Assembly: GCF_007713685.1 (NCBI RefSeq)
Contig: NZ_VMRJ01000006.1
Span: forward strand, 409,471 to 473,470
Origin: Hymenobacter setariae
GTDB taxonomy: Bacteria; Bacteroidota; Bacteroidia; Cytophagales; Hymenobacteraceae
Length of the DNA stretch: 64,000 nucleotides
Reading direction: 5' to 3'
Of this stretch, positions 51,241 to 58,929 are shown one piece after another (the stretch's first letter is position 1; every line of letters starts with the position of its first letter). The notes under the pieces are model-generated. The model searched no databases. It was not told the DNA's origin and saw only the letters and a list, made by a program, of their open reading frames with translations. The position numbers and the translations under genes are program-made.

Positions 51241-51855
51241 ATGAATAAGCTCAAAATGAATTCCTGGCTTCGCAAGAATTGGGGCGAACTACTGTTTTTT
51301 GCCGCCTTTGCCGTGGTGATGACTACCGACCTGCGCCAGCCTGTACTAAGCACTTTGCAGCGCGGGCTGCTGGCCACGGGCCTGTGGCGTGCTACGCCAC
51401 CCGCCCGCTCGGCAGCACCTAGGGCGCAGTTTGCCAGCGAGCGCACGTATCCACCTAGCCTACCGCTTGTTACTGTAGATGGCCGCCCGGCCAACCTTAG
51501 CCAGTTTCGTGGTAAAGTAGTGCTCGTAAACCTGTGGGCCAGCTGGTGCCCACCCTGCCTAGCCGAAATGCCTGGCTTGCAAGCCCTCTACCAAAAAGTG
51601 GACACGAGCAAAGTGGCTTTTGTGCTGATTTCGCTCGATGAAAACCAGAATAAAGCCCGCGCTCTGCTGAAGCGGAAGCACTATACCATGCCAGTATTTT
51701 TCCCGGCTACGGACTTGCCTGCACCGTTCAACTCGCCGTCCATTCCCTATACTGTCATTCTCACCCCACAGGGCCGGGTAGCCGACCGCCACAGCGGTAT
51801 GGCCGACTATGATACGCCCGAGTTTAAGGCTGCATTGGAGAAGCTAGCGGACTAG
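51241..51855 (+). CDS. TlpA-like membrane-anchored thioredoxin
   Basis: 204 residues from the ATG at 51241; the Met at 51256 is an alternative. An N-terminal span (LLFFAAFAVVMTTDL) anchors a periplasmic thioredoxin-fold domain with the active site WASWCPPCLAEMPGL (CPPC) and the cis-Pro near IPYTVILTPQG, typical of TlpA/ResA-type reductants that keep cysteines reduced for cytochrome maturation or protein folding. Its start lies immediately downstream of a 35-bp-arm hairpin, suggesting RNA-level control or loose coupling to the upstream kinase. Confidence 0.93.
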   Translation: MNKLKMNSWLRKNWGELLFFAAFAVVMTTDLRQPVLSTLQRGLLATGLWRATPPARSAAPRAQFASERTYPPSLPLVTVDGRPANLSQFRGKVVLVNLWASWCPPCLAEMPGLQALYQKVDTSKVAFVLISLDENQNKARALLKRKHYTMPVFFPATDLPAPFNSPSIPYTVILTPQGRVADRHSGMADYDTPEFKAALEKLAD

Positions 51856-51944
51856 GTAGTAGGTTGGAAGAGCAAGGAGCCACAACCCTTGCGGCGCTAG
51901 TGGGGTAAAAGAACTAAGTTCTCATCCTTAAACTCCGCCCTGCC

Positions 51945-52247
51945 ATGTCTGACAAACCGAATGACCTCGCCAACGATAAGCCGTCTGTAAATCCTTACGA
52001 AAACCAGCATCACCACAAAGGTGATATTGCTTCTGGTGAACACGTAGACAGCGCCACCAACCAGAATCTTAACCAGAGCGACCTAACTGAACAGGGTAAC
52101 CAAACCCGCGGCAACACGCCCGGTGGCAACTTCAACGAAACCCGCCACACGCAGGCAAATAAGCCGCGTAGCAATCCGCAGGGTAACCGCCCCATGTCAG
52201 TAGATACCAATAGCCCCGAAAAGGGCCCCGGCAGCCACGCCGACTAG
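51945..52247 (+). CDS. Small disordered, Asn/Gly/His-rich protein
   Basis: 100 residues, highly hydrophilic with no hydrophobic stretch: PYENQHHHKGDIASGEHV, NQNLNQSDLTEQGNQTRG and a final SPEKGPGSHAD. Composition suggests an intrinsically disordered, possibly stress-related protein. No signal peptide and no known motif. The codon use matches the window, and it ends before an 18-bp-stem terminator, so it is very likely a real gene. No functional guess beyond disorder. Confidence 0.75.
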   Translation: MSDKPNDLANDKPSVNPYENQHHHKGDIASGEHVDSATNQNLNQSDLTEQGNQTRGNTPGGNFNETRHTQANKPRSNPQGNRPMSVDTNSPEKGPGSHAD

Positions 52248-52296
52248 TGCATAGATTTCACGGCTACGTCCGCTACGCGGATTAGCTACTGTAGTA

Positions 52297-52338
52297 AAAG
52301 CTAAGAAAGCCACCTGCAAGGGTGGCTTTCTTAGCTTT
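52297..52338 (+). terminator. rho-independent terminator
   Basis: 18-bp perfect stem (52297-52314 with 52321-52338), 6-nt loop TGCAAG, T-rich end. It serves the small disordered-protein gene and may also serve the convergent M61 gene. Confidence 0.92.
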
Positions 52339-52416
52339 AGGCCTTAGACCATCTTTATAAGGAAAAGTGGCTGGTTGGCATATAAGCGTGTTCGCGAACC
52401 ATATATGACTTCGCGT

Positions 52417-54153
52417 TTAGAACTCCCAGCCCAGCCACTTCTGAAAGCCTGTTTTCTGTGCCTCATCGGCATCCGCAAGCTTTTCTATGGTGTAGCGCAC
52501 GCCAAAAACTGCGTCTGGCTGCGGCAGTAATTCTACTAGTACCAATCGGTTTTGCCGAAATACAGCCACTTCGTAGAGTGGCGCGCCAGTGCTGAGCAAG
52601 CTTTGTAAATTCATGTCAACACGCCGGCCATTGATAGCCACAATCTCATCATCGGCAGTGAGCACCGCCGCCGCTGGCGAGCCAGGCCAGATATAAGTCA
52701 CTTCGGTACGCTCGTTTTTTACCACAGTGCGGAAGCCGAAGGTGCCCTCTGAAGCCGAGGCGTTTTCGTAAGCGACCAGTTGGCAACCTACAGTATGCAG
52801 TGCCTTATCAAGCGGCTCTTGCAGGGGCGCAGTTCCATTAATGAACTTGTCAAAATAAACCTGCATTTTGCGGCCCGCCACCTCGGCCACAATGCGGGCA
52901 TAGTCCTCATCAGTGTACCCTAGGCCGGTTTTGCCGAAGTCGTCGTACAGTCGGCGCATTACGTCGTCGAGGCTGCGAGCGTGGCCGTGCAGCTGCCGGA
53001 TGGTGAGGTCGAGCAACAGCGCCGTGAGCGCGCCCTTGTGATATACTGACACCTTGCGGTCGGGCACGCCGGGCTTGTAGCCGTCGAGCCAGAGGTCCAT
53101 ACTTGCATCAGCTAAGCTCAGGTTTTGGCCGCCTGCGTCGTCGTAGTGCTTACGCAATACAATATTCAACTCCTCAAAGTACTGAGCCGGCGTGCGAACG
53201 CGACTGCGCGCCAATAAGTATTCGCCATAATAAGTCGTGATGCCCTCAGCGATATAGCAGGTGCGGAAATAATTTTCGCGGGCGTAGTCATAGGGCTGCA
53301 TCTCAGCCGGGCGAATAGCCTTAATGTTCCAAGTGTGAAACAACTCATGGCAACTCACGCCCAGCAACTCCTTGTACAGCGCCTCGTGCATCAGCAACTC
53401 AGCCGGCCCTAGGGTGATTACGGTCGAGTTGTGGTGCTCTACACCATGGTAGTGCTTGTAGGGCAAGAATTGATTGAGGAAGTGATAATCGGCCACCGGA
53501 AAGCTACCAAATAGTGCCAGCTGCTCTTCCGAAAACGCCTTAAAATCAGCCAATAGGCGCGGCCAGTTTACTATTGCCTCCTCGCCCTGTACCCACACAT
53601 GGAAGGGCAGCCCACCAGCCTCGTACTGCTGGTGCTCAATGGTGGGGCTAGCAATAAGCGGCGCATCAGCCAATTGGTCGAAATTTTTGGCCTCCAATAC
53701 GTTGGGCTGCGACTGCGGCAAACCGCAGGCTAGGCGCCAGTCGGGCGGCAGTACCAGCGAGAGCTGGCACGGCAAGTCTTGATGTCCCTCGGCGTACATG
53801 AGTGCCTGCACAGGATTTAGGTAAAGCTGCGTCTCGTCGAGCCATGAGCCGCCGGCATCCATTTGGTGGGCGTAGAAGTTATAACGCACGCGCACACTAC
53901 GGCCGGCTGCGCTAGGTACTTCCCAGCGGTCTTTTGTCACCTTGCGATAGGGGAGGGGCTCATCCGTTTCGGCATCGCTAAACTCTACGCGCTGAATCTT
54001 TTGAGCAAAGTTTTGCAGCTCATAGCGGCCGGGTCGCCAAGCTGGTAGCTGTAAGGCGAGCGGGGCCGTAGCCTCGGCTGGCACCTCCACCATGAGCTGA
54101 ATTTGCAAGTAAAAGGTAAGCGGATTCTCGAATGAAACGTGGTAGTAAGTCAT
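52417..54153 (-). CDS. M61-family metallopeptidase with PDZ domain
   Basis: 578 residues from the ATG at 54153 (MTYYHVSFENPLTFYLQIQL); a longer frame begins at 54252 without a signal. An N-terminal beta sandwich precedes the thermolysin-like catalytic domain with zinc motif ELLGVSCHELFHTWNIKAIRP (HExxH) and a downstream Glu ligand in FRTCYIAEGITTYYGEYLLAR. The C-terminal ~110 residues are PDZ-like (VTYIWPGSPAAAVLTADDEIVAINGRRVD). M61 members are glycyl aminopeptidase-like. No export signal is evident, so it may be cytosolic. Confidence 0.92.
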   Translation of the reverse strand: MTYYHVSFENPLTFYLQIQLMVEVPAEATAPLALQLPAWRPGRYELQNFAQKIQRVEFSDAETDEPLPYRKVTKDRWEVPSAAGRSVRVRYNFYAHQMDAGGSWLDETQLYLNPVQALMYAEGHQDLPCQLSLVLPPDWRLACGLPQSQPNVLEAKNFDQLADAPLIASPTIEHQQYEAGGLPFHVWVQGEEAIVNWPRLLADFKAFSEEQLALFGSFPVADYHFLNQFLPYKHYHGVEHHNSTVITLGPAELLMHEALYKELLGVSCHELFHTWNIKAIRPAEMQPYDYARENYFRTCYIAEGITTYYGEYLLARSRVRTPAQYFEELNIVLRKHYDDAGGQNLSLADASMDLWLDGYKPGVPDRKVSVYHKGALTALLLDLTIRQLHGHARSLDDVMRRLYDDFGKTGLGYTDEDYARIVAEVAGRKMQVYFDKFINGTAPLQEPLDKALHTVGCQLVAYENASASEGTFGFRTVVKNERTEVTYIWPGSPAAAVLTADDEIVAINGRRVDMNLQSLLSTGAPLYEVAVFRQNRLVLVELLPQPDAVFGVRYTIEKLADADEAQKTGFQKWLGWEF

Positions 54154-54282
54154 GGGTAAGAGGAATGCGGCGCGCAAGGTAAAACGGAGTGCCACTCCAT
54201 TTCTGGCAGAAAAGCGTGTACGCAAAAGACTACGGTGCTGTAGTGCTCGCAAAACGGAGTATCATTCCGTTTTACATTTCTA

Positions 54283-54313
54283 TTGCTATTGTAAAGCTAA
54301 ATTCGTACCTTTG
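54283..54313 (+). promoter_or_regulatory. promoter of rpmH
   Basis: TTG at 54283-54285, 20-nt spacer, TACCTTTG at 54306-54313. The rpmH ATG follows 27 nt after the -7 box. Confidence 0.75.
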
Positions 54314-54340
54314 CCGGCCCAACTCGCAATTTGACTTGTC

Positions 54341-54499
54341 ATGAAACGTACCTACCAACCCTCGCAACGCAAGCGTCGCAACAAGCACGGCTTCCGTGAG
54401 CGCATGGCCTCCGCTAATGGCCGCAACGTACTAGCCCGCCGCCGTGCCAAAGGCCGCAAGCGCCTCACCGTATCGGACGAAGGCCGTCACAAGCGCTAG
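54341..54499 (+). CDS. rpmH: 50S ribosomal protein L34
   Basis: 52 residues, full length: MKRTYQPSQRKRRNKHGFRE at the start and a basic Arg/Lys-rich body with LARRRAKGRKRLTVSD, the L34 pattern. It is part of the large ribosomal subunit. It lies 209 nt upstream of rnpA on the same strand, the conserved rpmH-rnpA pairing. The two are separated here by folded spacer DNA rather than overlapping. Confidence 0.97.
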   Translation: MKRTYQPSQRKRRNKHGFRERMASANGRNVLARRRAKGRKRLTVSDEGRHKR

Positions 54500-54565
54500 G
54501 CTTTTTAAGCTGTTAGCTGAAGCTTTGGGGCCTTTAGGCGGCCCCTAGCCACTAGCTTCGCAGGT

Positions 54566-54630
54566 AGCCGCATTGTTGGGGCAAGTTATTTTCTGGTATT
54601 GCCAGAAATAACTGCCGCTACAATGCGGCT
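54566..54630 (+). other. nested hairpin in the rpmH-rnpA spacer
   Basis: Outer arms AGCCGCATTGT (54566-54576) and ACAATGCGGCT (54620-54630) pair perfectly; inside, AGTTATTT-CTGG pairs with CCAG-AATAACT. A small GC hairpin (54527-54545) precedes it. It could be a transcription attenuator setting the rpmH:rnpA ratio, or an RNA-processing site. Confidence 0.6.
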
Positions 54631-54708
54631 TCGCTATTTTAACGTAGAACGTATGTAGAAAGCGCTTGCCAAGACAATCGCTTTTCGCATAAGTCCTAGC
54701 CCCATAAC

Positions 54709-55125
54709 GTGAACGAGCTACCCGTTAATCGGAATTACACGTTTCCGAAAAAAGAGCATTTGTGCAGCAAAAAGCGCATTGAGCAGCTTTTTAATCGCCA
54801 AAACCCTTCGCTTGGTGTGTATCCATTGCGCCTGACATGGTTGCCAGCGCCAGCGCGCACCACCACTCCGCCCGAGGTACTCATCACGGTGCCTAAGCGC
54901 ACCTTCAAGCGGGCCGTAGACCGCAACCGCCTAAAGCGCCTCATGCGTGAAGCGTATCGGCTCAATAAATACCGTTTGCTGGAAGCCGAAAATGGCCATC
55001 CCGTAGCGCTATTAGGTATTCTATACACTGGCAAAGAAAAAAGTGAGTTGCCGCTGATAGAAAAAAAATTAATTTCTGGGCTTAATCGTTTGCTGGCCGA
55101 AGCTTCGTTGCAACCCGCGCCGTAG
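54709..55125 (+). CDS. rnpA: Ribonuclease P protein component
   Basis: 138 residues, GTG start at 54709. The opening FPKKEHLCSKKRIEQLFNR is the RnpA N-terminal signature. The RNA-binding RNR motif is in KRTFKRAVDRNRLKRLMREAYRL. It joins the RNA subunit to trim the 5' ends of tRNA precursors. It follows rpmH. The yidD gene that often overlaps rnpA is far away at 6847. Confidence 0.95.
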   Translation: MNELPVNRNYTFPKKEHLCSKKRIEQLFNRQNPSLGVYPLRLTWLPAPARTTTPPEVLITVPKRTFKRAVDRNRLKRLMREAYRLNKYRLLEAENGHPVALLGILYTGKEKSELPLIEKKLISGLNRLLAEASLQPAP

Positions 55126-55246
55126 TATTGCTTATCTTCACCTGCGATACTGCCGCACTGGTCGCCTCTGGCCGGTCTCATTGCGCCACCAAAAGCCGCG
55201 CTGTTGCTTCACCGTATCGCTTTCGCCGCCTTCGTTTCTCCCGCTG

Positions 55247-56941
55247 ATGACTACCCGCACCAAAGTTCTCGCCACGCTAGCCCTAGGTACCCTGGGCCTT
55301 GCCAGCTTTCGCGCTGCCTCCGACAGTGAGCGGTATTTTGAGATTGCCAAAAACCTAGACATTTTCGCCACGCTCTTCAAGGAAGTGAACACGTACTACG
55401 TGGACGAGATAACCCCTGGCAAGCTGGTAAAAACGGGCATTGACGGCATGCTCAAGTCGCTGGACCCATATACCAACTATATTCCGGAAGACGATATTGA
55501 AGATTTCCGTACCATGACTACTGGGCAGTATGGCGGCATCGGCGCAGTGGTTATCAAGCGCAATGGCAAGACCGTGGTGCAGAGTGCCTACGAGGGCTAT
55601 CCAGCTCAAAAAGCAGGCCTGCTACCTGGCGATGAAATTCTGACTATCAACAATATCAATGTTGATAAGAAGACTAATGCCGACATTAGCAAGCTGCTCA
55701 AGGGGCAGGCGCAATCACTGGTGAAACTCATCGTGACGCGCTACGGCCAAGACAAGCCTGTAGAAGTCAATATCACCCGCGATAAAATTCAGGTTAACAA
55801 CGTGCCGTATTATGGTATGTTGACCTCGGATATTGGGTACTTCCAGCTCGGGGGCTTTACTGTCGATGCTGGCCGTGAGGTACGAAATGCCGTGACTAAG
55901 CTCAAGGAGCAAGGCGCTAAGAAGTTGGTGTTTGACATTCGTGATAATCCCGGCGGCTTGCTCAATGAGGCAGTTAATATCTCCAACCTATTTGTAGACA
56001 AAGGCTTAGACGTAGTAAGTACTAAGGGTAAAGTAACCGAGTGGAATAAAACCTACAAGGCGCTTGATGTGCCGCTCGATACTCAGATTCCCATTGCCAT
56101 TATCACGAGCAATCGCTCGGCGTCGGCCTCCGAAATTGTGTCGGGCGTGCTGCAAGACTACGACCGTGCTGTGCTGGTGGGGGAGCGCACTTTTGGCAAA
56201 GGTCTTGTGCAAGCCACTCGCCCGCTCAGCTACAACTCGCAGCTGAAGGTGACTACTGCCAAGTATTACATTCCGAGCGGCCGCTGCATCCAGGAAATTG
56301 ATTATTCGCACCGCGGAGAGGATGGGGCTCTCACTAAATTTCCTGATTCATTGCGCACGGCCTTCAAAACACAGGCTGGCCGCGTAGTGTACGACGGCGG
56401 CGGTGTAGCACCCGATATCGATATTCAGGACCGCGAAATTGCAGATATTACCCGCGTACTTATTCAGAAGAGCTATCTCTTTGACTACGCTACTCGCTTC
56501 CGTTCTGAGCACGCCACCATCGCCCCGGCCAAGCAGTTTAAGCTCACCGATGCCGATTATCAGAAGTTTGTAGCCTACCTCCAAAATAAGAGCATTGCTT
56601 ACAGCACTGACGCTGAGCGCTCCCTCACTGACCTAACTAAAAAGGTAAAAGAGGAAAAGCACTACGACGACGTCAGAGTAGAGCTTGATGCCATCAAGAA
56701 GAAAGTAACCGTTAATAAGGCCAACGACATACAGCGGTTTAAGCCCGAGATTAAAGAAATTCTGGAATCGGAAATCGTGTCGCGCTATTACTATGAGAAG
56801 GGTCGTACCGAAGCCAGTTTCGACGATGACCCCAACATCCAAGCTGCCGTGGCCGTGCTAAATGACCCTAACCGTTACGCTGCTCTGCTGAAGCCAGGTG
56901 GGCAAGCCGCCAGTGCGCGCAAATCAGCAGGCATGAAGTAA
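55247..56941 (+). CDS. S41-family C-terminal processing protease
   Basis: 564 residues from the ATG at 55247, giving a signal-anchor (KVLATLALGTLGLASF). A helical start (KNLDIFATLFKEVNTYYVD) leads to a PDZ domain (QYGGIGAVVIKRNGK, AQKAGLLPGDEILTINN) and the protease core with catalytic Ser in ITSNRSASASEIVSGVLQD and catalytic Lys in GERTFGKGLVQ, the Ser-Lys dyad of CtpA/Prc enzymes. It degrades or trims envelope proteins at their C termini. It is followed by a terminator at 56965-56992. Confidence 0.95.
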   Translation: MTTRTKVLATLALGTLGLASFRAASDSERYFEIAKNLDIFATLFKEVNTYYVDEITPGKLVKTGIDGMLKSLDPYTNYIPEDDIEDFRTMTTGQYGGIGAVVIKRNGKTVVQSAYEGYPAQKAGLLPGDEILTINNINVDKKTNADISKLLKGQAQSLVKLIVTRYGQDKPVEVNITRDKIQVNNVPYYGMLTSDIGYFQLGGFTVDAGREVRNAVTKLKEQGAKKLVFDIRDNPGGLLNEAVNISNLFVDKGLDVVSTKGKVTEWNKTYKALDVPLDTQIPIAIITSNRSASASEIVSGVLQDYDRAVLVGERTFGKGLVQATRPLSYNSQLKVTTAKYYIPSGRCIQEIDYSHRGEDGALTKFPDSLRTAFKTQAGRVVYDGGGVAPDIDIQDREIADITRVLIQKSYLFDYATRFRSEHATIAPAKQFKLTDADYQKFVAYLQNKSIAYSTDAERSLTDLTKKVKEEKHYDDVRVELDAIKKKVTVNKANDIQRFKPEIKEILESEIVSRYYYEKGRTEASFDDDPNIQAAVAVLNDPNRYAALLKPGGQAASARKSAGMK

Positions 56942-56964
56942 TTTTGGTTGAATAAGAACCTAGG

Positions 56965-56992
56965 AAAGCAGATTCAGCAATGGGTCTGCTTT
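56965..56992 (+). terminator. terminator of the processing protease
   Basis: 8-bp stem (AAAGCAGA at 56965-56972 with 56985-56992), 12-nt loop, with T run CTTTTTTAG after it. Confidence 0.75.
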
Positions 56993-57020
56993 TTTAGCTA
57001 TTTCAGCACTCAGTACGGCT

Positions 57021-57542
57021 ATGGATAATCTACTACTAAAGGCTAAACATTGGCAGGTATTTATCTTTCTTGTAGCTATCTATTTTATAAGCACTTATTG
57101 CAAGGATAATTCGCTAGCTTCAGTTGCGGTTTTTAGCATACTACTAGTCGGGTACATCGGCTGGTATGCTTTATTAGGTAATTCATTATATATGTATCTA
57201 CCAAAAAAGATAGAGTGTAATAGCACTTGGTTTTTAGTGGATGCCTTTTTATTAATTGCTTTCTATGGGACAATTATGATTCTTTTCGATGGAAATCTAC
57301 AAGTGAATGGAGTGGTAGCTATACCATTTTTCTATTTGTTTTTCGCTATTGCTCACCTGTTCTGGTTTCCAGCAGTGTTATTAATAAGCATAGAAAGTGG
57401 AAGCAGACCTGTCTTCAGTCAGTATGCAGGCACGATGCTTCAATTGTTTTTCTGGCCGATAGGGATATGGTTTATTCAGCCACGAATCAACAAAATTTAC
57501 AACGCCATTCAAGCTAATACCCTTGATTATCCTCGCCCTTGA
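57021..57542 (+). CDS. AT-rich membrane protein, unknown
   Basis: 173 residues, four or five spans (HWQVFIFLVAIYFISTYC, LASVAVFSILLVGYIGWYALLG, WFLVDAFLLIAFYGTIMILF, IPFFYLFFAIAHLFWFPAVLLI, LFFWPIGIWFIQ). Not recognised. Base composition differs strongly from neighbours: it is AT-rich (TTTTTATTAATTGC-type runs), uses A/T-ending codons and contains no CCTAGG. It begins after the protease terminator and overlaps the tsaB start by 20 nt, so it has been tucked against an essential gene. Recent acquisition is likely. Confidence 0.65.
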   Translation: MDNLLLKAKHWQVFIFLVAIYFISTYCKDNSLASVAVFSILLVGYIGWYALLGNSLYMYLPKKIECNSTWFLVDAFLLIAFYGTIMILFDGNLQVNGVVAIPFFYLFFAIAHLFWFPAVLLISIESGSRPVFSQYAGTMLQLFFWPIGIWFIQPRINKIYNAIQANTLDYPRP

Positions 57543-58218
57543 AACCTCCTCGCCAATCTGTTCTGTAGCATTGCATAAAGTGGAGGATGGCCGCCTACTA
57601 GGCCAATCAGAATTGCGCCTAGAGAAGTCGCACTCTACGCACCTCACAGTATTGATTGAGCAACTCATTGCTAATACGGGCTACACGCTACGCGACCTCG
57701 CGGCAGTGGCCGTGAGCGATGGCCCCGGCTCGTATACCGGCCTGCGTATTGGGGCAGCGGCAGCGAAAGGCCTTTGCTTTGCGCTAGATATTCCGCTGGT
57801 GGCGGTGGGTACGTTGCCTGCGTTAGCCCAGCAGATAATTGCTTGCACGCCCCGCGCCGATACCTACCTATATGCACCTATGCTTGACGCTCGCCGGCAG
57901 GAGGTATACACAGCCCTCTACCGTGCCGATGGCCGCGAGCTAACTGCACCCGCGCCGCTCATTCTCACGCCCGAAGCCTTAGCCGAACAATTGACCCACC
58001 ACTCAGTGTTATTCTTTGGGTCGGGCGCACTGAAGTTTCAACCCCTAGTGAGCGACAACCTTAATGCCGTTTTCTTGGCTAATGTGCAACCCTCGGCGGT
58101 GAGCGTTGGCGAGCTGGCCCTAGGTGCCTACCAGCGGCAAGAATTTCAGGATGTGGCTTACTATGAGCCGTTTTATTTAAAAGAAGTTTATACGACTACA
58201 CCACGTAGTGCTTCGTAA
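57523..58218 (+). CDS. tsaB: tRNA threonylcarbamoyladenosine biosynthesis protein TsaB
   Basis: 231 residues, TTG start at 57523. The ASKHA-fold start IILALETSSPICSVALH and the motif VAVSDGPGSYTGLRIGAAAAKGL (GPGSYTGLR is the family hallmark) are present. TsaB partners TsaD and TsaE in making the t6A base in tRNAs reading ANN codons. The start overlaps the upstream AT-rich membrane gene by 20 nt. The C terminus is slightly shorter than average but complete. Confidence 0.95.
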   Translation: MIILALETSSPICSVALHKVEDGRLLGQSELRLEKSHSTHLTVLIEQLIANTGYTLRDLAAVAVSDGPGSYTGLRIGAAAAKGLCFALDIPLVAVGTLPALAQQIIACTPRADTYLYAPMLDARRQEVYTALYRADGRELTAPAPLILTPEALAEQLTHHSVLFFGSGALKFQPLVSDNLNAVFLANVQPSAVSVGELALGAYQRQEFQDVAYYEPFYLKEVYTTTPRSAS

Positions 58219-58287
58219 GTAGCGATTGATAGGGAGGCTAAATAACCTGACTCGACCACTAGAGACCAAGCACCAAGCACTAACATT

Positions 58288-58818
58288 ATGGAGCCGCTTT
58301 TTGTAAACCGCGTGGCCGCTTCTGGCCTAGTTACCCTCAACCTAGAAGAGTACATTCACCCCGGCGACCGTGTGGTGTACGACATCAAGGAAAACCTCTT
58401 TCACGGCCTGATGCTGCGCGAAAAGGACTTTCGCGAATTTGTGAAAACGCACGACTGGACACAATACGACGGTAAAAATGTGGCTATCATCTGCTCGGCC
58501 GATGCTATCGTGCCCACGTGGGCCTATATGCTGCTGGCCAGCAAGCTACAGGGCCACGCCCACCGCTACGTATTTGGCGACCTGGGGGCGCTAGAGCAGT
58601 CGCTGTTTGAGGAAGCCATCGCGAGTATCAATCCCGCTGATTACCAAGATGCGAAGCTAGTAATTAAGGGCTGTGGTGATAAGCCAGTGCCTACATTTGC
58701 CTATGTGGCTATTATGCAGCGGTTGCTGCCGGTGGCCGCTAGCATCATGTATGGCGAGCCGTGCAGCACCGTGCCGCTTTATAAAAAGCCAAAAGCCATT
58801 GTAGCTGCCGAAGTGTAA
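58288..58818 (+). CDS. DUF2480 family protein
   Basis: 176 residues. The pattern VNRVAASGLVTLNLEEYIHPGDRVVYDIKENLFHGLMLREKDFREFVKTHDW, followed by DAIVPTWAYMLLASKL and YVAIMQRLLPVAASIMYGEPCSTVPLYK, matches the DUF2480 family of Bacteroidota. Soluble, no signal. The conserved Cys residues (IICSADAIVP, IKGCGDKPVP, GEPCSTVP) are noteworthy. Role is not known. Followed by a hairpin with T tract. Confidence 0.85.
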   Translation: MEPLFVNRVAASGLVTLNLEEYIHPGDRVVYDIKENLFHGLMLREKDFREFVKTHDWTQYDGKNVAIICSADAIVPTWAYMLLASKLQGHAHRYVFGDLGALEQSLFEEAIASINPADYQDAKLVIKGCGDKPVPTFAYVAIMQRLLPVAASIMYGEPCSTVPLYKKPKAIVAAEV

Positions 58819-58851
58819 CTGTAGAACGGAGCGTCACTAACCTATGCACTC

Positions 58852-58880
58852 AAGCCCTTGCCAACCCTAGGTGAGGGCTT
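58852..58880 (+). terminator. terminator of the DUF2480 gene
   Basis: 7-bp stem AAGCCCT/AGGGCTT (58852-58858 with 58874-58880), 15-nt loop, followed by TTTTTG. Confidence 0.7.
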
Positions 58881-58929
58881 TTTTGTGTCCGGCTAAAAAG
58901 AAGCGCCAACTACTACGACCTTTGCCAGC

